From Ruminococcus sp. (lineage in GTDB: Bacteria; Bacillota; Clostridia; Oscillospirales; Ruminococcaceae), in assembly GCA_031262225.1 (NCBI GenBank), contig JAISIC010000067.1:1-61396 (forward strand): 61,396 nt of DNA, given 5' to 3'. Shown piece by piece: positions 26,256 to 35,184 of the stretch. The position numbers were made by a program, and so were the translations under genes. How positions within the stretch are numbered: the stretch's first letter is position 1; the number at the start of each line of letters is the position of its first letter. The notes under the pieces were generated by a model that saw nothing but the letters and a program-made list of their open reading frames with translations, was not told the DNA's origin and did no database searches.

Positions 26256-27077
26256 TTAGCCTGCCGTGTAAGGCACAATCTCTATGCTTTCGATAAGCAC
26301 CTGTGTTAAGGGTTTGTCGTCTGCGTCAACCGGGGTGTCGCCGATTGCTCTTACCACATCAAGCCCTTCAAAAACCTGTCCGAAGACCGTATACCCGCCG
26401 TCAAGGAAAGGAACCCCGCCCTTTTCTTTATACATCGCGGCAACGTTTGCAGGCATTGAAATTCCCGCTTGGTCAAGATCGGTCAAAGTTTGAGGCTGAC
26501 CGTTTGCATCGGTGTAGCCGCCCGCATTAACATACCCTTCGGGGGTGTTGACGATATAAAACTGACTGCCGTTTGTTGTGGGACCCTGACTGTTCGCATA
26601 GGCTATCGCACCGGAAAAGTGATATAAACCCTCGGGGATTCCGCCGTCAAACTTATCTCCCCACATACTGTTGCCGCCTGTTCCGTTGCCACGCGGGTCG
26701 CCGCCTTGGTTCATGAAATCTTTTATAACGCGATGGAAGATGAGCTCGTCATAATAATCAATATTCGCAAGCCCGACAAAATTTTCGGTACCCTTTGCCG
26801 CCTCGACAGGGAAGAGTTTCACCTTAATCACGCCGTAATCTTTCACGGTAATAACCGCGATATCTTCGCCTTCTACCGGCATTATGAAATTTTTGATTTC
26901 AACATCTTCTGTGTAAAGCCCCTCGGGTACGGTTGTTGCTCTGTCGTCTGTGAGAGCCGCTCCACCCGCCGCTCCGTCATCGTTCCTCACAACGGTGCTG
27001 TCGCCCTCACAGGCGGTGAAAATCAGCGGAATCATGCAAAGAAGTGCTGTAATTTTTGCGGTAATCTTTCGGTTCAT
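26256..27077 (-). CDS. Cyclophilin-type peptidyl-prolyl isomerase lipoprotein
   Basis: 273-aa extracytoplasmic PPIase. Signal peptide with lipobox IFTAC (Cys about 23), a short linker, then the cyclophilin fold: VKLFPVEAAKGTENFVGLA, FHRVIKDFMNQGGDPRGNGTGG (catalytic Arg, Gln) and YANSQGPTTNGSQFYI. It assists folding of exported proteins (family role). It is located six bases after the diguanylate cyclase gene in the same leftward unit and ends at a clear terminator. Confidence 0.94.
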   Translation of the reverse strand: MNRKITAKITALLCMIPLIFTACEGDSTVVRNDDGAAGGAALTDDRATTVPEGLYTEDVEIKNFIMPVEGEDIAVITVKDYGVIKVKLFPVEAAKGTENFVGLANIDYYDELIFHRVIKDFMNQGGDPRGNGTGGNSMWGDKFDGGIPEGLYHFSGAIAYANSQGPTTNGSQFYIVNTPEGYVNAGGYTDANGQPQTLTDLDQAGISMPANVAAMYKEKGGVPFLDGGYTVFGQVFEGLDVVRAIGDTPVDADDKPLTQVLIESIEIVPYTAG

Positions 27078-27083
27078 CGGTGT

Positions 27084-29135
27084 TTATTTCCCATCTATCG
27101 GCTTCGGAGCGACTTCGCTCGGGGGAACGGTGTCACCCTTTTGAGCGTATGCGAAGGCTGATTTGCCGTGTTTTTTAATGTTATACATAGCGGCATCTGC
27201 TGCGGCTATGATTTCGTCGGTGGTGTGACCCTGTTCATGGAGGAAACTTATCCCGACTGAACAGTGTATAGCAAGCTTTGTTCCGGTTGATTCGGAGGTA
27301 AAGCCTCTTGATAATATGTCGATAACTTCCTGTGCGACATTTCCGGCATCGGAATATAGGGTTAGCTTGGTGAGACAGCAGACAAACTCATCGCCGCCGA
27401 AACGCCCTGCAAAGCCGCGTTCAAAAGATATTTCCTTGAGTGTGTCGGCAGTGAACTTTAAGACTTCGTCGCCGCACGCGTGAGAATAATCATCGTTGAA
27501 GTGTTTGAAGTCGTCAAGGTCGATAAAGAGAATCGCAACGAGATCTTTGCGGCGCATGGTCATCTCGATGGTCTCGGTGAGGGTCTTGAGGAAGGTTTCG
27601 CGGTTGTAAATCTGGGTCAAAGCGTCGTATGAAGCACGCATCATGAGGCTCATCTTCGACTTCTTGTCCTTGTCGATATCGACGATAACGCCGATAATCC
27701 TTGAAGGCATTTCGTTTCGGTCGAAAAATTTAGTTGCCTTAATCATAACCCACGCGAAATCGCCGTAAAGGTTTTTAATGCGATATTCGCCGTCGATGAA
27801 GTTCGCCTCTTTGAGGATCGCATCCATATCACCGAGATATTTTTCTTTGTCATCCTTGTGAACTCGGATTTTATAGATGAAACTCTCTTCAATGGTGTTA
27901 TCTTTAGGACGGAAAGAAAACTTTTTGTTAAAGTTTTTGCTCATTTCAACGGATGCTGTTTTGAGGTCGATTGTGAAGACTATGTTGTTGGTCATCTCAA
28001 CCATAGTCTCATATTTAAGCTCACTTTCGGAGATTCGCTCAAACAGGTCGTTGAGGTTATCACGCAGGAAGTCGAACTCGTCTTTGTGGTCGGTGAAGGT
28101 AATGCGTGTTGCGGCATCTGCACCGCCGACTTTGCGAGTTAAAACTGTTATTATTGTTCCGAGAGGAGACAGGAAATATACACCGATATATATAAGACCC
28201 GCTGTGCCCAGAACGAGCAGGAATATTGTCAGCGGCAGGTTGGTGATTTCAAGGTTAATGTTATTGACAAATGCCTTGTTGTCGGTGGAAGAGACAAACA
28301 CCCAGCCCGCCCTCGGGATTTCAGACATGGCGATAATGCGGGAATAGCCGTTTGCGGCAGAAGCCGTGAAAGGTTCAACCACTTCACCCGGGGCATCGGT
28401 GGAGAATAAAAACTCCATATTCTTTGTTATTTCGCTTAGATACGGTGCAAATTCGGCAGACTTGTCAGACATATTCACAACCATTTTATAGTCGTAGATA
28501 AGGATTTCATTATCTTTGTCTGATATGGCAAGCGTTGTTGCAACGTTCGCACCTGCGTTAGTGATTATCGTTTCAAGAGAGCCGGTATAAAAACGCTCGA
28601 AAAGCACACCGACTATAATATTATTGTCGGAATATATGTTTGTTGTCATGGTGAAGGCGGGTTTCGTTTCGCCGTTAGCATCTTCGTGAGTTTCAAAGCC
28701 CGAAACGCCGGGGTTTTCCACAAGCTCTGTGTAGTTATCGACAGCGGAACCGACACTATAGGGGATGGTTGAGCTTAAAACTTTGCCGTCTCCGCCGATA
28801 ATCATAACCTCGACAAGGTCGGGACTGTAGTGAGCGAGGGTGCGAAGCTTATCATCAACATAGCTTTGAAGCTCGAGCGACATGGCGCTGTCAGGGGCGG
28901 CGGCTGTATATTGCTTTATCCCCGAGTCGGCAGCGAGATTGTCGGCATCGCTGTGGAGCCTTCCGATGTATGTATTCACGGCGAGTGCCTGTGAGCGGGC
29001 AACTCCGTCAAGGTTTTTTATGCCGGTTTCAAGAGCTGCATCAGCAGCCTTTTGATATGAGGTCGCACCGATAATGATTCCCGGTACTAAAAGACAGAGG
29101 AGGGAAAGTATTATAAGTTTAATCTGAAGATTCAA
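27084..29135 (-). CDS. Membrane diguanylate cyclase: Cache-like sensor, PAS, GGDEF
   Basis: About 683 aa. TM1 near the N-terminus, a Cache-like extracellular sensor domain (about 35-265), TM2 in ITNLPLTIFLLVLGTAGLIY, a short linker, a PAS domain with EYRIKNLYGDFAWVMIKATKFF, and a C-terminal GGDEF domain with the intact active site RFGGDEF. It makes cyclic-di-GMP in response to an external ligand (family knowledge). I see no RxxD inhibitory site five residues before GGDEF. The start is uncertain: GTG 29147 touches the SD GGAGG, whereas TTG 29135 has it eleven bases away, so 29135 is used. Confidence 0.9.
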   Translation of the reverse strand: MNLQIKLIILSLLCLLVPGIIIGATSYQKAADAALETGIKNLDGVARSQALAVNTYIGRLHSDADNLAADSGIKQYTAAAPDSAMSLELQSYVDDKLRTLAHYSPDLVEVMIIGGDGKVLSSTIPYSVGSAVDNYTELVENPGVSGFETHEDANGETKPAFTMTTNIYSDNNIIVGVLFERFYTGSLETIITNAGANVATTLAISDKDNEILIYDYKMVVNMSDKSAEFAPYLSEITKNMEFLFSTDAPGEVVEPFTASAANGYSRIIAMSEIPRAGWVFVSSTDNKAFVNNINLEITNLPLTIFLLVLGTAGLIYIGVYFLSPLGTIITVLTRKVGGADAATRITFTDHKDEFDFLRDNLNDLFERISESELKYETMVEMTNNIVFTIDLKTASVEMSKNFNKKFSFRPKDNTIEESFIYKIRVHKDDKEKYLGDMDAILKEANFIDGEYRIKNLYGDFAWVMIKATKFFDRNEMPSRIIGVIVDIDKDKKSKMSLMMRASYDALTQIYNRETFLKTLTETIEMTMRRKDLVAILFIDLDDFKHFNDDYSHACGDEVLKFTADTLKEISFERGFAGRFGGDEFVCCLTKLTLYSDAGNVAQEVIDILSRGFTSESTGTKLAIHCSVGISFLHEQGHTTDEIIAAADAAMYNIKKHGKSAFAYAQKGDTVPPSEVAPKPIDGK

Positions 29136-29253
29136 GGCGGCTTTCACCTCCGATAATACATTCCGGGAAAGAAACGTATCGGGTTCAATTAATTTAATAT
29201 TTATCAGAATTTACAAAAGGGTATTTTTCGCACATATTAATCGTTATAGTAAT

Positions 29254-29282
29254 ATTTTAATATTTTATTGTGGATTTGTAAA
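29254..29282 (-). promoter_or_regulatory. Possible promoter for the diguanylate cyclase gene
   Basis: Minus strand: TTTACA (29282-29277), 17 bp, TAAAAT (29259-29254). The surrounding 29148-29349 is AT-rich; other weak boxes exist, so the choice is tentative. Confidence 0.4.
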
Positions 29283-29349
29283 TAGGTTTTTGACGATTTT
29301 GTTATTTTGCATAAAAATTTCAAATAAAACTGTACAATATTTCATAATC

Positions 29350-31329
29350 TTACTTCCTTATTGTTACAAATATAACATATGAGAATACACCTATAACCGT
29401 AAAAAGAAGAATTATTGCGATAACCCGCACCGCAATCGGCATATCGCTGTCGGTTTGCGGGAACTCCGTTTCGGGGGCATAGACGGTTGTCGCGGCGAAA
29501 GGGGTTTCAGCCCCGGCATCTGCTCCGGGGTTTATTTCAGGGGGCGGGAGCGTCGTCTCGTCACCGGCGGTTGATGTTATGGTCACACCATAGGGGTCGG
29601 TCACGGCAGGGGTTGTTTCGGTGTAGTCTTCATCGGGAAGTTCCGCCGTGGTGAAAGCGCCGGAATGGGGAATGCCGGTAAACTCAAACATATAAACGCC
29701 GCCGGGCGGAATGTCATATTCAAAAATATTGGTGTTGACAACGTCGTCAGACGTCGTCCTTTCGGTTATGGTGCTTGTTTTTTCGTCGAAGCCGAATATG
29801 CGGACATTGTCATAATCACTGTTGGAAAAGAGCAGGAAGTGAGCAGTTTCGGGTTTCCCCGATTTGTTGATATATAAAACGGTGAGTGTACTGTCGTTAA
29901 TGCTGCCGGTGGAGGCATAGACGGAAGCACTCATTCCGGAAGATGCGGCAAAAACAGATGTAGAACCGAACGAAGAGCCTGCGTCGTCATAATCGGTGTA
30001 TATTTTAAGCCCCGCATATTCATAGTCATATTCGCTCACAGGCGTTATGCCGTTTTTGGCACTGTATTCTGTATTCGAGGGCGACAGCCCCGCCATATAT
30101 ATAAGATTCTTGCCGAATATGCCGAGTGTGTCTGCAACTGCAATTCCGCCCGAAACGTCGCCTCCGCCGCCGAAGCTGTATTCGGAGAAGGAGAGCTTTG
30201 TCCCGGGGTAGTACATTCTTATACTTGCCTGCAAGGTCGGCAGAAGGGGCGTGTAGGCTTTATATGTCACCGCCGCTTTGGAGCTTTCCGAATATGTGCT
30301 GTCATAAAAGAGCCTGGGTGCCTGTATTCTTGCTGCATTCGCCGCCGCAGTTTCCGACGTTAAAACTGCCTGACCGGAATCGGTCACCGCTTCGGTGTAA
30401 AATTGAAGATCAAGGCTGTCAAGAAGCCTTTCCCCCGCAGTATCGGAGGCTTTTTTGAATGAATCTAAAAAATAATCTATATACCAGCTGTATTCATCGG
30501 AGTGTGTCTCGAAATCAAGGGGATTTGAAAGATTAATATACCCTTCAAGGTTAGACACGCCCGGTGCCAAAACAGCCGCCCTCGGGTCGATATATTTTAC
30601 CGTCTTTGCCGCTTCGATTGTCTTTGTTGTGAGCGACACTGCCGTTATCTCCGGCATATCAATAACCCGAAAGGTGTCCTTCATCTTTTCCGGTGCGGAG
30701 CCTAAGATATAACCCGTGATGCCGCCGTCGGCTTCAGAGCGGTTGACCATATATGCAAGATATTCATCGTTATAAACAAAGCCGTCGGTGAGGTCGGGGT
30801 GCGACAGATATTCAGCACCTGCCTGCTTGCGATCTAAAATCCTCACAACCCTGTTTTGGAAGTCGTGGGTATAAACAAGCCCGTCGCTGTCTGCGGCGGC
30901 ATAACCCGACATGGGGAGGTTTATAAATCTTCCCGGAACTTCGCTTGAAATCGCGTTCTCCAAAAACATCGACGGGAAAGCCGCAGTCATATTTATAACA
31001 TCGCCCGATAGCTTCGGAACAAGTGCGATATTCTCGCTGTTATCGGTCCAGCCTGTGTTTGCGGCATCAATCTCCCAGTTATAGGTGTCAAGAAAATCCC
31101 CCTGTTGTTTTATCGCAAACGCTTTCACGGGAGGAGTTCCCGAATTTTCGTTAAGCCCGTAGATATAGGGGCTGATTGCAACTCTGTCTCTGCTTGTGTC
31201 AACCAAAACGCTGACATTGGGAGCGGCATAAACAGGCAGCGAAAATATATAAAAGACAATCGCAAAAACGGGCAGAAGCCGAAACATAACCCGATTTAAG
31301 CTATTGTATTTTATCTTTTTTCTATTCAT
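29350..31329 (-). CDS. Secreted GH44-like protein lacking the acid/base Glu, C-terminal membrane anchor
   Basis: 659 aa, start ATG 31329 (eight-base overlap with the hisA-like gene). A signal peptide ends near VYAA at 33-36. The body matches glycoside hydrolase family 44: ISPYIYGLNE at 52-61, YNWEIDAANTG at 83-93, and FSEYSFGGGGDVSGGIAVAD with the expected nucleophile Glu383. The acid/base motif DNEP of active GH44 enzymes is here GSAP (210-213), so the Glu is Ala212. A Pro/Thr linker and a C-terminal TM segment with a positive tail follow. It is probably a cell-surface pseudo-glycosidase or carbohydrate-binding protein (inference). Confidence 0.75.
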   Translation of the reverse strand: MNRKKIKYNSLNRVMFRLLPVFAIVFYIFSLPVYAAPNVSVLVDTSRDRVAISPYIYGLNENSGTPPVKAFAIKQQGDFLDTYNWEIDAANTGWTDNSENIALVPKLSGDVINMTAAFPSMFLENAISSEVPGRFINLPMSGYAAADSDGLVYTHDFQNRVVRILDRKQAGAEYLSHPDLTDGFVYNDEYLAYMVNRSEADGGITGYILGSAPEKMKDTFRVIDMPEITAVSLTTKTIEAAKTVKYIDPRAAVLAPGVSNLEGYINLSNPLDFETHSDEYSWYIDYFLDSFKKASDTAGERLLDSLDLQFYTEAVTDSGQAVLTSETAAANAARIQAPRLFYDSTYSESSKAAVTYKAYTPLLPTLQASIRMYYPGTKLSFSEYSFGGGGDVSGGIAVADTLGIFGKNLIYMAGLSPSNTEYSAKNGITPVSEYDYEYAGLKIYTDYDDAGSSFGSTSVFAASSGMSASVYASTGSINDSTLTVLYINKSGKPETAHFLLFSNSDYDNVRIFGFDEKTSTITERTTSDDVVNTNIFEYDIPPGGVYMFEFTGIPHSGAFTTAELPDEDYTETTPAVTDPYGVTITSTAGDETTLPPPEINPGADAGAETPFAATTVYAPETEFPQTDSDMPIAVRVIAIILLFTVIGVFSYVIFVTIRK

Positions 31330-32104
31330 TTTCTGTCTTTCCGAAATTTTTTGCAAGTTCATCAAAAGAAAGGTTTCCCCCGAAGATATCGAGGGCCGAA
31401 CCGACGGTGAAATGAAGCCCTTTTTCCGACAAAAACCGTGCATCGTCCATGTCTCGAACTCCCCCTGCGTATGTAATGGGGGTATCTGATAATTTTGAGT
31501 AATAGGAGAGTTTCTCTGCAAGAAGTTTTTCAATCCCCGATTTTTTGCCTTCAACATCAACGGCATGGATTAAAAATTCCGAGCAGCTCCCACTAATATC
31601 ATAAAAAAGGTTATCCGAAAGTTTCACATCGGAAATATTCTGCCATCTGTCCGTTGCTACATAATAGTCGTCTCCGACACGTCTTGCCGAAAGGTCTAAG
31701 ATAACTCTTTTAAATTCATACATCCTGACAAGCTTGTCATAATCAATCTTCCCGTCGGTAAAAACATAGCTCGTTACGATAACATGGGAAGCACCCGATT
31801 CCAAAAACTCTCCCGCATTATCAAGGGTTATTCCGCCGCCGATTGACATTCCGCCGGGGAACGCTTCGAGGGCTTTAAAAGCCTCATATTTGTCCGCTTC
31901 ATATTCCGGCGTTCCGATTTTATTTAATAGTATAATATGCCCGCCGGAAAGATTTTTTTCGCGATAAAGATTCGCGTAATATGCGGCGTTTTTATCGGAC
32001 ACAAAGTTATCGACACTGCCCGAATCGGTGAGAGCTCCGCCCACAATCTGTTTAACGTGCCCGTCGTGAATATCTATACAGGGGCGGAAAGTACCTTTTT
32101 TCAT
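31322..32104 (-). CDS. hisA: HisA-like isomerase, eukaryote (His6) type
   Basis: ProFAR isomerase of histidine synthesis, 260 aa TIM barrel. It belongs to the eukaryote-like branch, judged from FRPCIDIHDGHVKQIVGG at the N-terminus and RVILDLSARRV in the middle, with the two catalytic Asp in CID and LDLS. A SIGGGI loop and a late GGVRDMDDA are phosphate-binding. No other his genes are near. It lies between nth (12-base gap) and the GH44-like gene (8-base overlap), so the operon context is unusual. Confidence 0.85.
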   Translation of the reverse strand: MKKGTFRPCIDIHDGHVKQIVGGALTDSGSVDNFVSDKNAAYYANLYREKNLSGGHIILLNKIGTPEYEADKYEAFKALEAFPGGMSIGGGITLDNAGEFLESGASHVIVTSYVFTDGKIDYDKLVRMYEFKRVILDLSARRVGDDYYVATDRWQNISDVKLSDNLFYDISGSCSEFLIHAVDVEGKKSGIEKLLAEKLSYYSKLSDTPITYAGGVRDMDDARFLSEKGLHFTVGSALDIFGGNLSFDELAKNFGKTENE

Positions 32105-32116
32105 CTTATAACCATT

Positions 32117-32761
32117 CTATAGCCGGCATTCAAATTCCGGGAAGCTTAATTTGAGTTTTCGTAACACCGGGCAGGTCTTGCATTTGGGTGACCTTGCAGT
32201 ACAGTAGTCACGCCCGAAAAGCACAAGCCTGTGGCAAAAATCTGTTGACTCGTCCATCGGGATTTCCCGTCTCAGGTCGATTTCAACTCGCTCGGGGCGG
32301 GTGTTATCGGATAGGTAAAGCCTGTTCGCAATACGTATGCAGTGTGTATCGGCGACATATGACGGCTGCCCGAACACATCGCCGATAATAAGGTTTGCAG
32401 TCTTCCTGCCGACACCCGGAAACTTTATCAGCTCACCTATCGTTGACGGGATTTTGCCGTCCTTTTCATAAAAAAGTTTTCGTGCTATTCCGATTATATC
32501 GGCGGCTTTGACATGATAAAGCCCGCAGGGACGGATTATCGTTTCAACATCGCCTTGTTTTGCTTCTGCAAGGCTTTTAAGGTCGGGGTAGACAGCCCAA
32601 AGCTCATGAGTAACCATGTTGACACGCCGGTCGGTACACTGGGCAGAAAGCCGCCCCGCAACCATAAGCTGATACGGCTCTTTGTAGTCAAGCATACAAT
32701 AGGCTTCGGGATATACAGCCTTGAGAGCTTCGATTATTATAGTAGTTTTAGTGGTTTCCAT
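32117..32761 (-). CDS. nth: Endonuclease III
   Basis: DNA glycosylase/AP lyase for oxidised pyrimidines, 214 aa. The HhH motif PGVGRKTAN has the catalytic Lys120; VADTH has the catalytic Asp138. The C-terminal iron-sulfur loop has Cys187, Cys194 and Cys197 with the usual spacing, but the fourth Cys, expected at 203, is Leu. The only other Cys nearby is Cys212 (FECRL), so the cluster spacing would be C-x6-C-x2-C-x14-C. It belongs to the leftward operon with the kinase, PP2C, HisA-like and GH44-like genes. Confidence 0.92.
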   Translation of the reverse strand: METTKTTIIIEALKAVYPEAYCMLDYKEPYQLMVAGRLSAQCTDRRVNMVTHELWAVYPDLKSLAEAKQGDVETIIRPCGLYHVKAADIIGIARKLFYEKDGKIPSTIGELIKFPGVGRKTANLIIGDVFGQPSYVADTHCIRIANRLYLSDNTRPERVEIDLRREIPMDESTDFCHRLVLFGRDYCTARSPKCKTCPVLRKLKLSFPEFECRL

Positions 32762-32780
32762 TCGATTATCCGTGCTTAAT

Positions 32781-34250
32781 TTAAATTAGATTGGCAAAAT
32801 CGGTTTGAATCTGAATCAGCACACCCTTGTCCGAAAAAAGGATATCGCCGTCGTCTATAGCACAGGCACGCCCGGGAGCGATAAGCCGCCCGTCGGGAGC
32901 ATAAAGCCCGTGAACCTTTGAATTTACAAGATAAAAGTCAGAACCGTGCTTGATGATATATGCCAAAAGGGTTTTGTCCGTCTTTTCGTCGGGGATGATA
33001 TTCGGGGTGAAATGCCAGCAAAAAAGCGGCGAGTTATCTGTAACGCTTGAAGAAAAAATCTTACGGTATTCCCCCGGGTTGGTCTTGGTCTCATAGAAAA
33101 AGTTAAGGGTTATGTTTTTGTCCGATATTTTATTGCCGCAAAAGGGGCAAAATCTTGTTTCGGGTGAAAATATCTGCCAGCGTCTGTCACAGTTTTTGTT
33201 ATCACATTCCACAAGCAGTTCCCATGTTCTGACAAGCCCGCGTTCCCATTCAAGAGCTGTCGGGCGTAGAGCAGGGTTATGTAAACCGTCTATGAAAGCT
33301 CTTTTAAAAAGTCCCGATAAAATCTCGCCCAAATCGTCTATTTCGCCTGAAAGGTCTTTAGGGCGGTTAGAGCGATCATACGGATTCTCGATAAAGAGGG
33401 CTTTTTCGCCCAGTGAAAGTCTGTCGTCCTCCTCTGCCGAAACGGTGCTGTTCACCTTCGGACCGATGAGGGGGTGTCTGAAAAAGATATATTCATAGAT
33501 GAGCACGGCAAGGGCGTGAAGGTCTGTTTTCGCGGAAGGATAGATACGCCTCGGGTCACGCCTGTCAAGGTTCATCGAACTCACAACCTCGGGCGCTATA
33601 TATCCCCTCGTTCCCGCAACCTCGGGCGGATAAAGCCCGGGGACAACGAGCGAGTCGATGTCGATAACGATACAATCCCCTGTGGCAGGGTCGATAAGGA
33701 CGTTATTGTTTGAAAGGTCGGAATGTGCGAGCCCTGCCTGATGAAGCCTACGGACACTCCTTGACAGTAATACCGAACAGGCAAGAGCGGAACGAAGATC
33801 GCCTAATTCGCTTTTATGTAAAAATCGTCTGTTTGCCGAGGTGAACCAGTTGGATTTCTTATCCCGCCCGAAAAGGTTCAAAACCGGCGATGCGGCGGAA
33901 TCGAAGAAAAACTTTTTGGGATATGCCTTTGAAACTATCCCAAATTCGGGCGAAACGACGATATCAAAAGGCCAGCAATATCTTTTTGAGTAGTAGTCGG
34001 CGGTTTTTTCGTCAATCCCGATTGCACCGCCCTTCGCTTCGGGGACGGTGGGGTTATATTTCCCGATGATAGCTTCAATCCGCGAACGCGTGTTATAGTC
34101 GGCATCGGCGGGGTTATTATAAAACTGTATTACATATGAGCGGTCGGGAGCGAAATAAGTATATTTCATGCCGCCGCGGGGAGGGTTGTCGGTAACCACA
34201 TACGGCAGACGTTTTCCGCTTTTTGTAACGGCGACACTGACCCTTTCCAA
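32781..34250 (-). CDS. Ser/Thr kinase-like protein with zinc ribbon and C-terminal beta domain
   Basis: 489 aa. The kinase lobe spans about 30-340: catalytic loop HSDLSNNNVLI (Asp178, Asn183), DID at 197-199 in place of DFG, and IAPE at 218-221. I cannot place a clear Gly-rich loop or the VAIK Lys (the candidate strand reads SYVIQFY). Then a zinc ribbon CDNKNC ... CPFCGNK. The C-terminal ~90 aa (YLVNSKVHGLYAPDGRLI... to IDDGDILF) have an FHA-like rhythm (inference). This layout recalls the kinases of TerY-phosphatase-kinase triads. Start TTG 34250 with AAAGGG upstream. It lies fifteen bases after the PP2C gene. Confidence 0.82.
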   Translation of the reverse strand: MERVSVAVTKSGKRLPYVVTDNPPRGGMKYTYFAPDRSYVIQFYNNPADADYNTRSRIEAIIGKYNPTVPEAKGGAIGIDEKTADYYSKRYCWPFDIVVSPEFGIVSKAYPKKFFFDSAASPVLNLFGRDKKSNWFTSANRRFLHKSELGDLRSALACSVLLSRSVRRLHQAGLAHSDLSNNNVLIDPATGDCIVIDIDSLVVPGLYPPEVAGTRGYIAPEVVSSMNLDRRDPRRIYPSAKTDLHALAVLIYEYIFFRHPLIGPKVNSTVSAEEDDRLSLGEKALFIENPYDRSNRPKDLSGEIDDLGEILSGLFKRAFIDGLHNPALRPTALEWERGLVRTWELLVECDNKNCDRRWQIFSPETRFCPFCGNKISDKNITLNFFYETKTNPGEYRKIFSSSVTDNSPLFCWHFTPNIIPDEKTDKTLLAYIIKHGSDFYLVNSKVHGLYAPDGRLIAPGRACAIDDGDILFSDKGVLIQIQTDFANLI

Positions 34251-34265
34251 ATCAAGTTCCCTTTC

Positions 34266-35183
34266 CTATCGAATAATCTCAACCGCAATCAAAGTGCGGT
34301 CATCAAAACTGCCGCGAACGAAATATGTATCTAAAAAGTCGGCAAGCCTGTCTGAACCGTTGCCGGAAAGGATCGGCGAAATATCCTCCCAGAGCCTTGC
34401 AAAGCCCGTTTCAAAAGGAAAATAATCATCGGCAACGCCGTCGGTGAGAAGAACTACTGCCTTCACGTTTTCGCGGATTATCCTTGTTCGGGATTTGAGC
34501 GATTCTTCACTCAAGACATTTTCGGACTCCAAAAAATCGGTCTCGCCGGAATATTCACCCTGCCTTGTGGCACCTAAAATTCTTATTCCGCCGTCCGTGA
34601 GGGCTCCGATATTGCCGTCGCCGACAGTCAGGGAGATAACAAGGGTGTCGGAAAAAAGCGGAATTATTATAGCATATAAAAGTGTTGAGGAGTAGTCGTC
34701 AATATTTTCCGAAAAGCTTTCCGGATCCTTTTCATAACGCTTTTTAACGCCCCTGCAAACGGCATCATAAGAGACTGCGAAGATATCCCTCACCTTTGCC
34801 GCAACGGCACTTATGGCAGTTTTAAATTCATCGGAATCCACCTCACACGCAAGAGCGGTAAGGAGTTCTTCTGTCAGCAGCTCGGAAAAGGCATCGCTTT
34901 CGCGTATTGCGGCTTTGGCGGCAATCTTTGCCCCGATCCTCGAAAGAGGCTTTGAACCTGCCCCATCACACACGGCAACGGCTGTAAACCTGTTATGGAC
35001 ACGATAGCTGTAGTAGTCATCGCGATTCGTACCGTCGTGTTTGTGGCTTCGTCCTCTGACAGACGCGGCGGTGAGTTTGAATCGGTCGTTAGCCGAAAGG
35101 TCTGCCTGTCTTGCAGGGTGCGGCTCGGGATATTCGGGTATCGGCAGGGTCTGCCAAACCTCATTTAAGTTGTTATTTTCCAA
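34266..35183 (-). CDS. PP2C-family Ser/Thr phosphatase
   Basis: 305 aa metal-dependent phosphatase. The metal-binding acids are present in order: NRDDY (Asp55, Asp56), VCDGAG (Asp73), VGDGNIG, LLTDGVADD and SFDDRTL. The start is TTG 35183, one base after the upstream stop TGA (35187-35185), with AAAAGG inside the last codons of that gene, so translation is coupled. It pairs with the kinase downstream and presumably reverses its phosphorylation (inference). No regulatory extra domain is seen. Confidence 0.9.
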   Translation of the reverse strand: MENNNLNEVWQTLPIPEYPEPHPARQADLSANDRFKLTAASVRGRSHKHDGTNRDDYYSYRVHNRFTAVAVCDGAGSKPLSRIGAKIAAKAAIRESDAFSELLTEELLTALACEVDSDEFKTAISAVAAKVRDIFAVSYDAVCRGVKKRYEKDPESFSENIDDYSSTLLYAIIIPLFSDTLVISLTVGDGNIGALTDGGIRILGATRQGEYSGETDFLESENVLSEESLKSRTRIIRENVKAVVLLTDGVADDYFPFETGFARLWEDISPILSGNGSDRLADFLDTYFVRGSFDDRTLIAVEIIR

Positions 35184-35184
35184 A

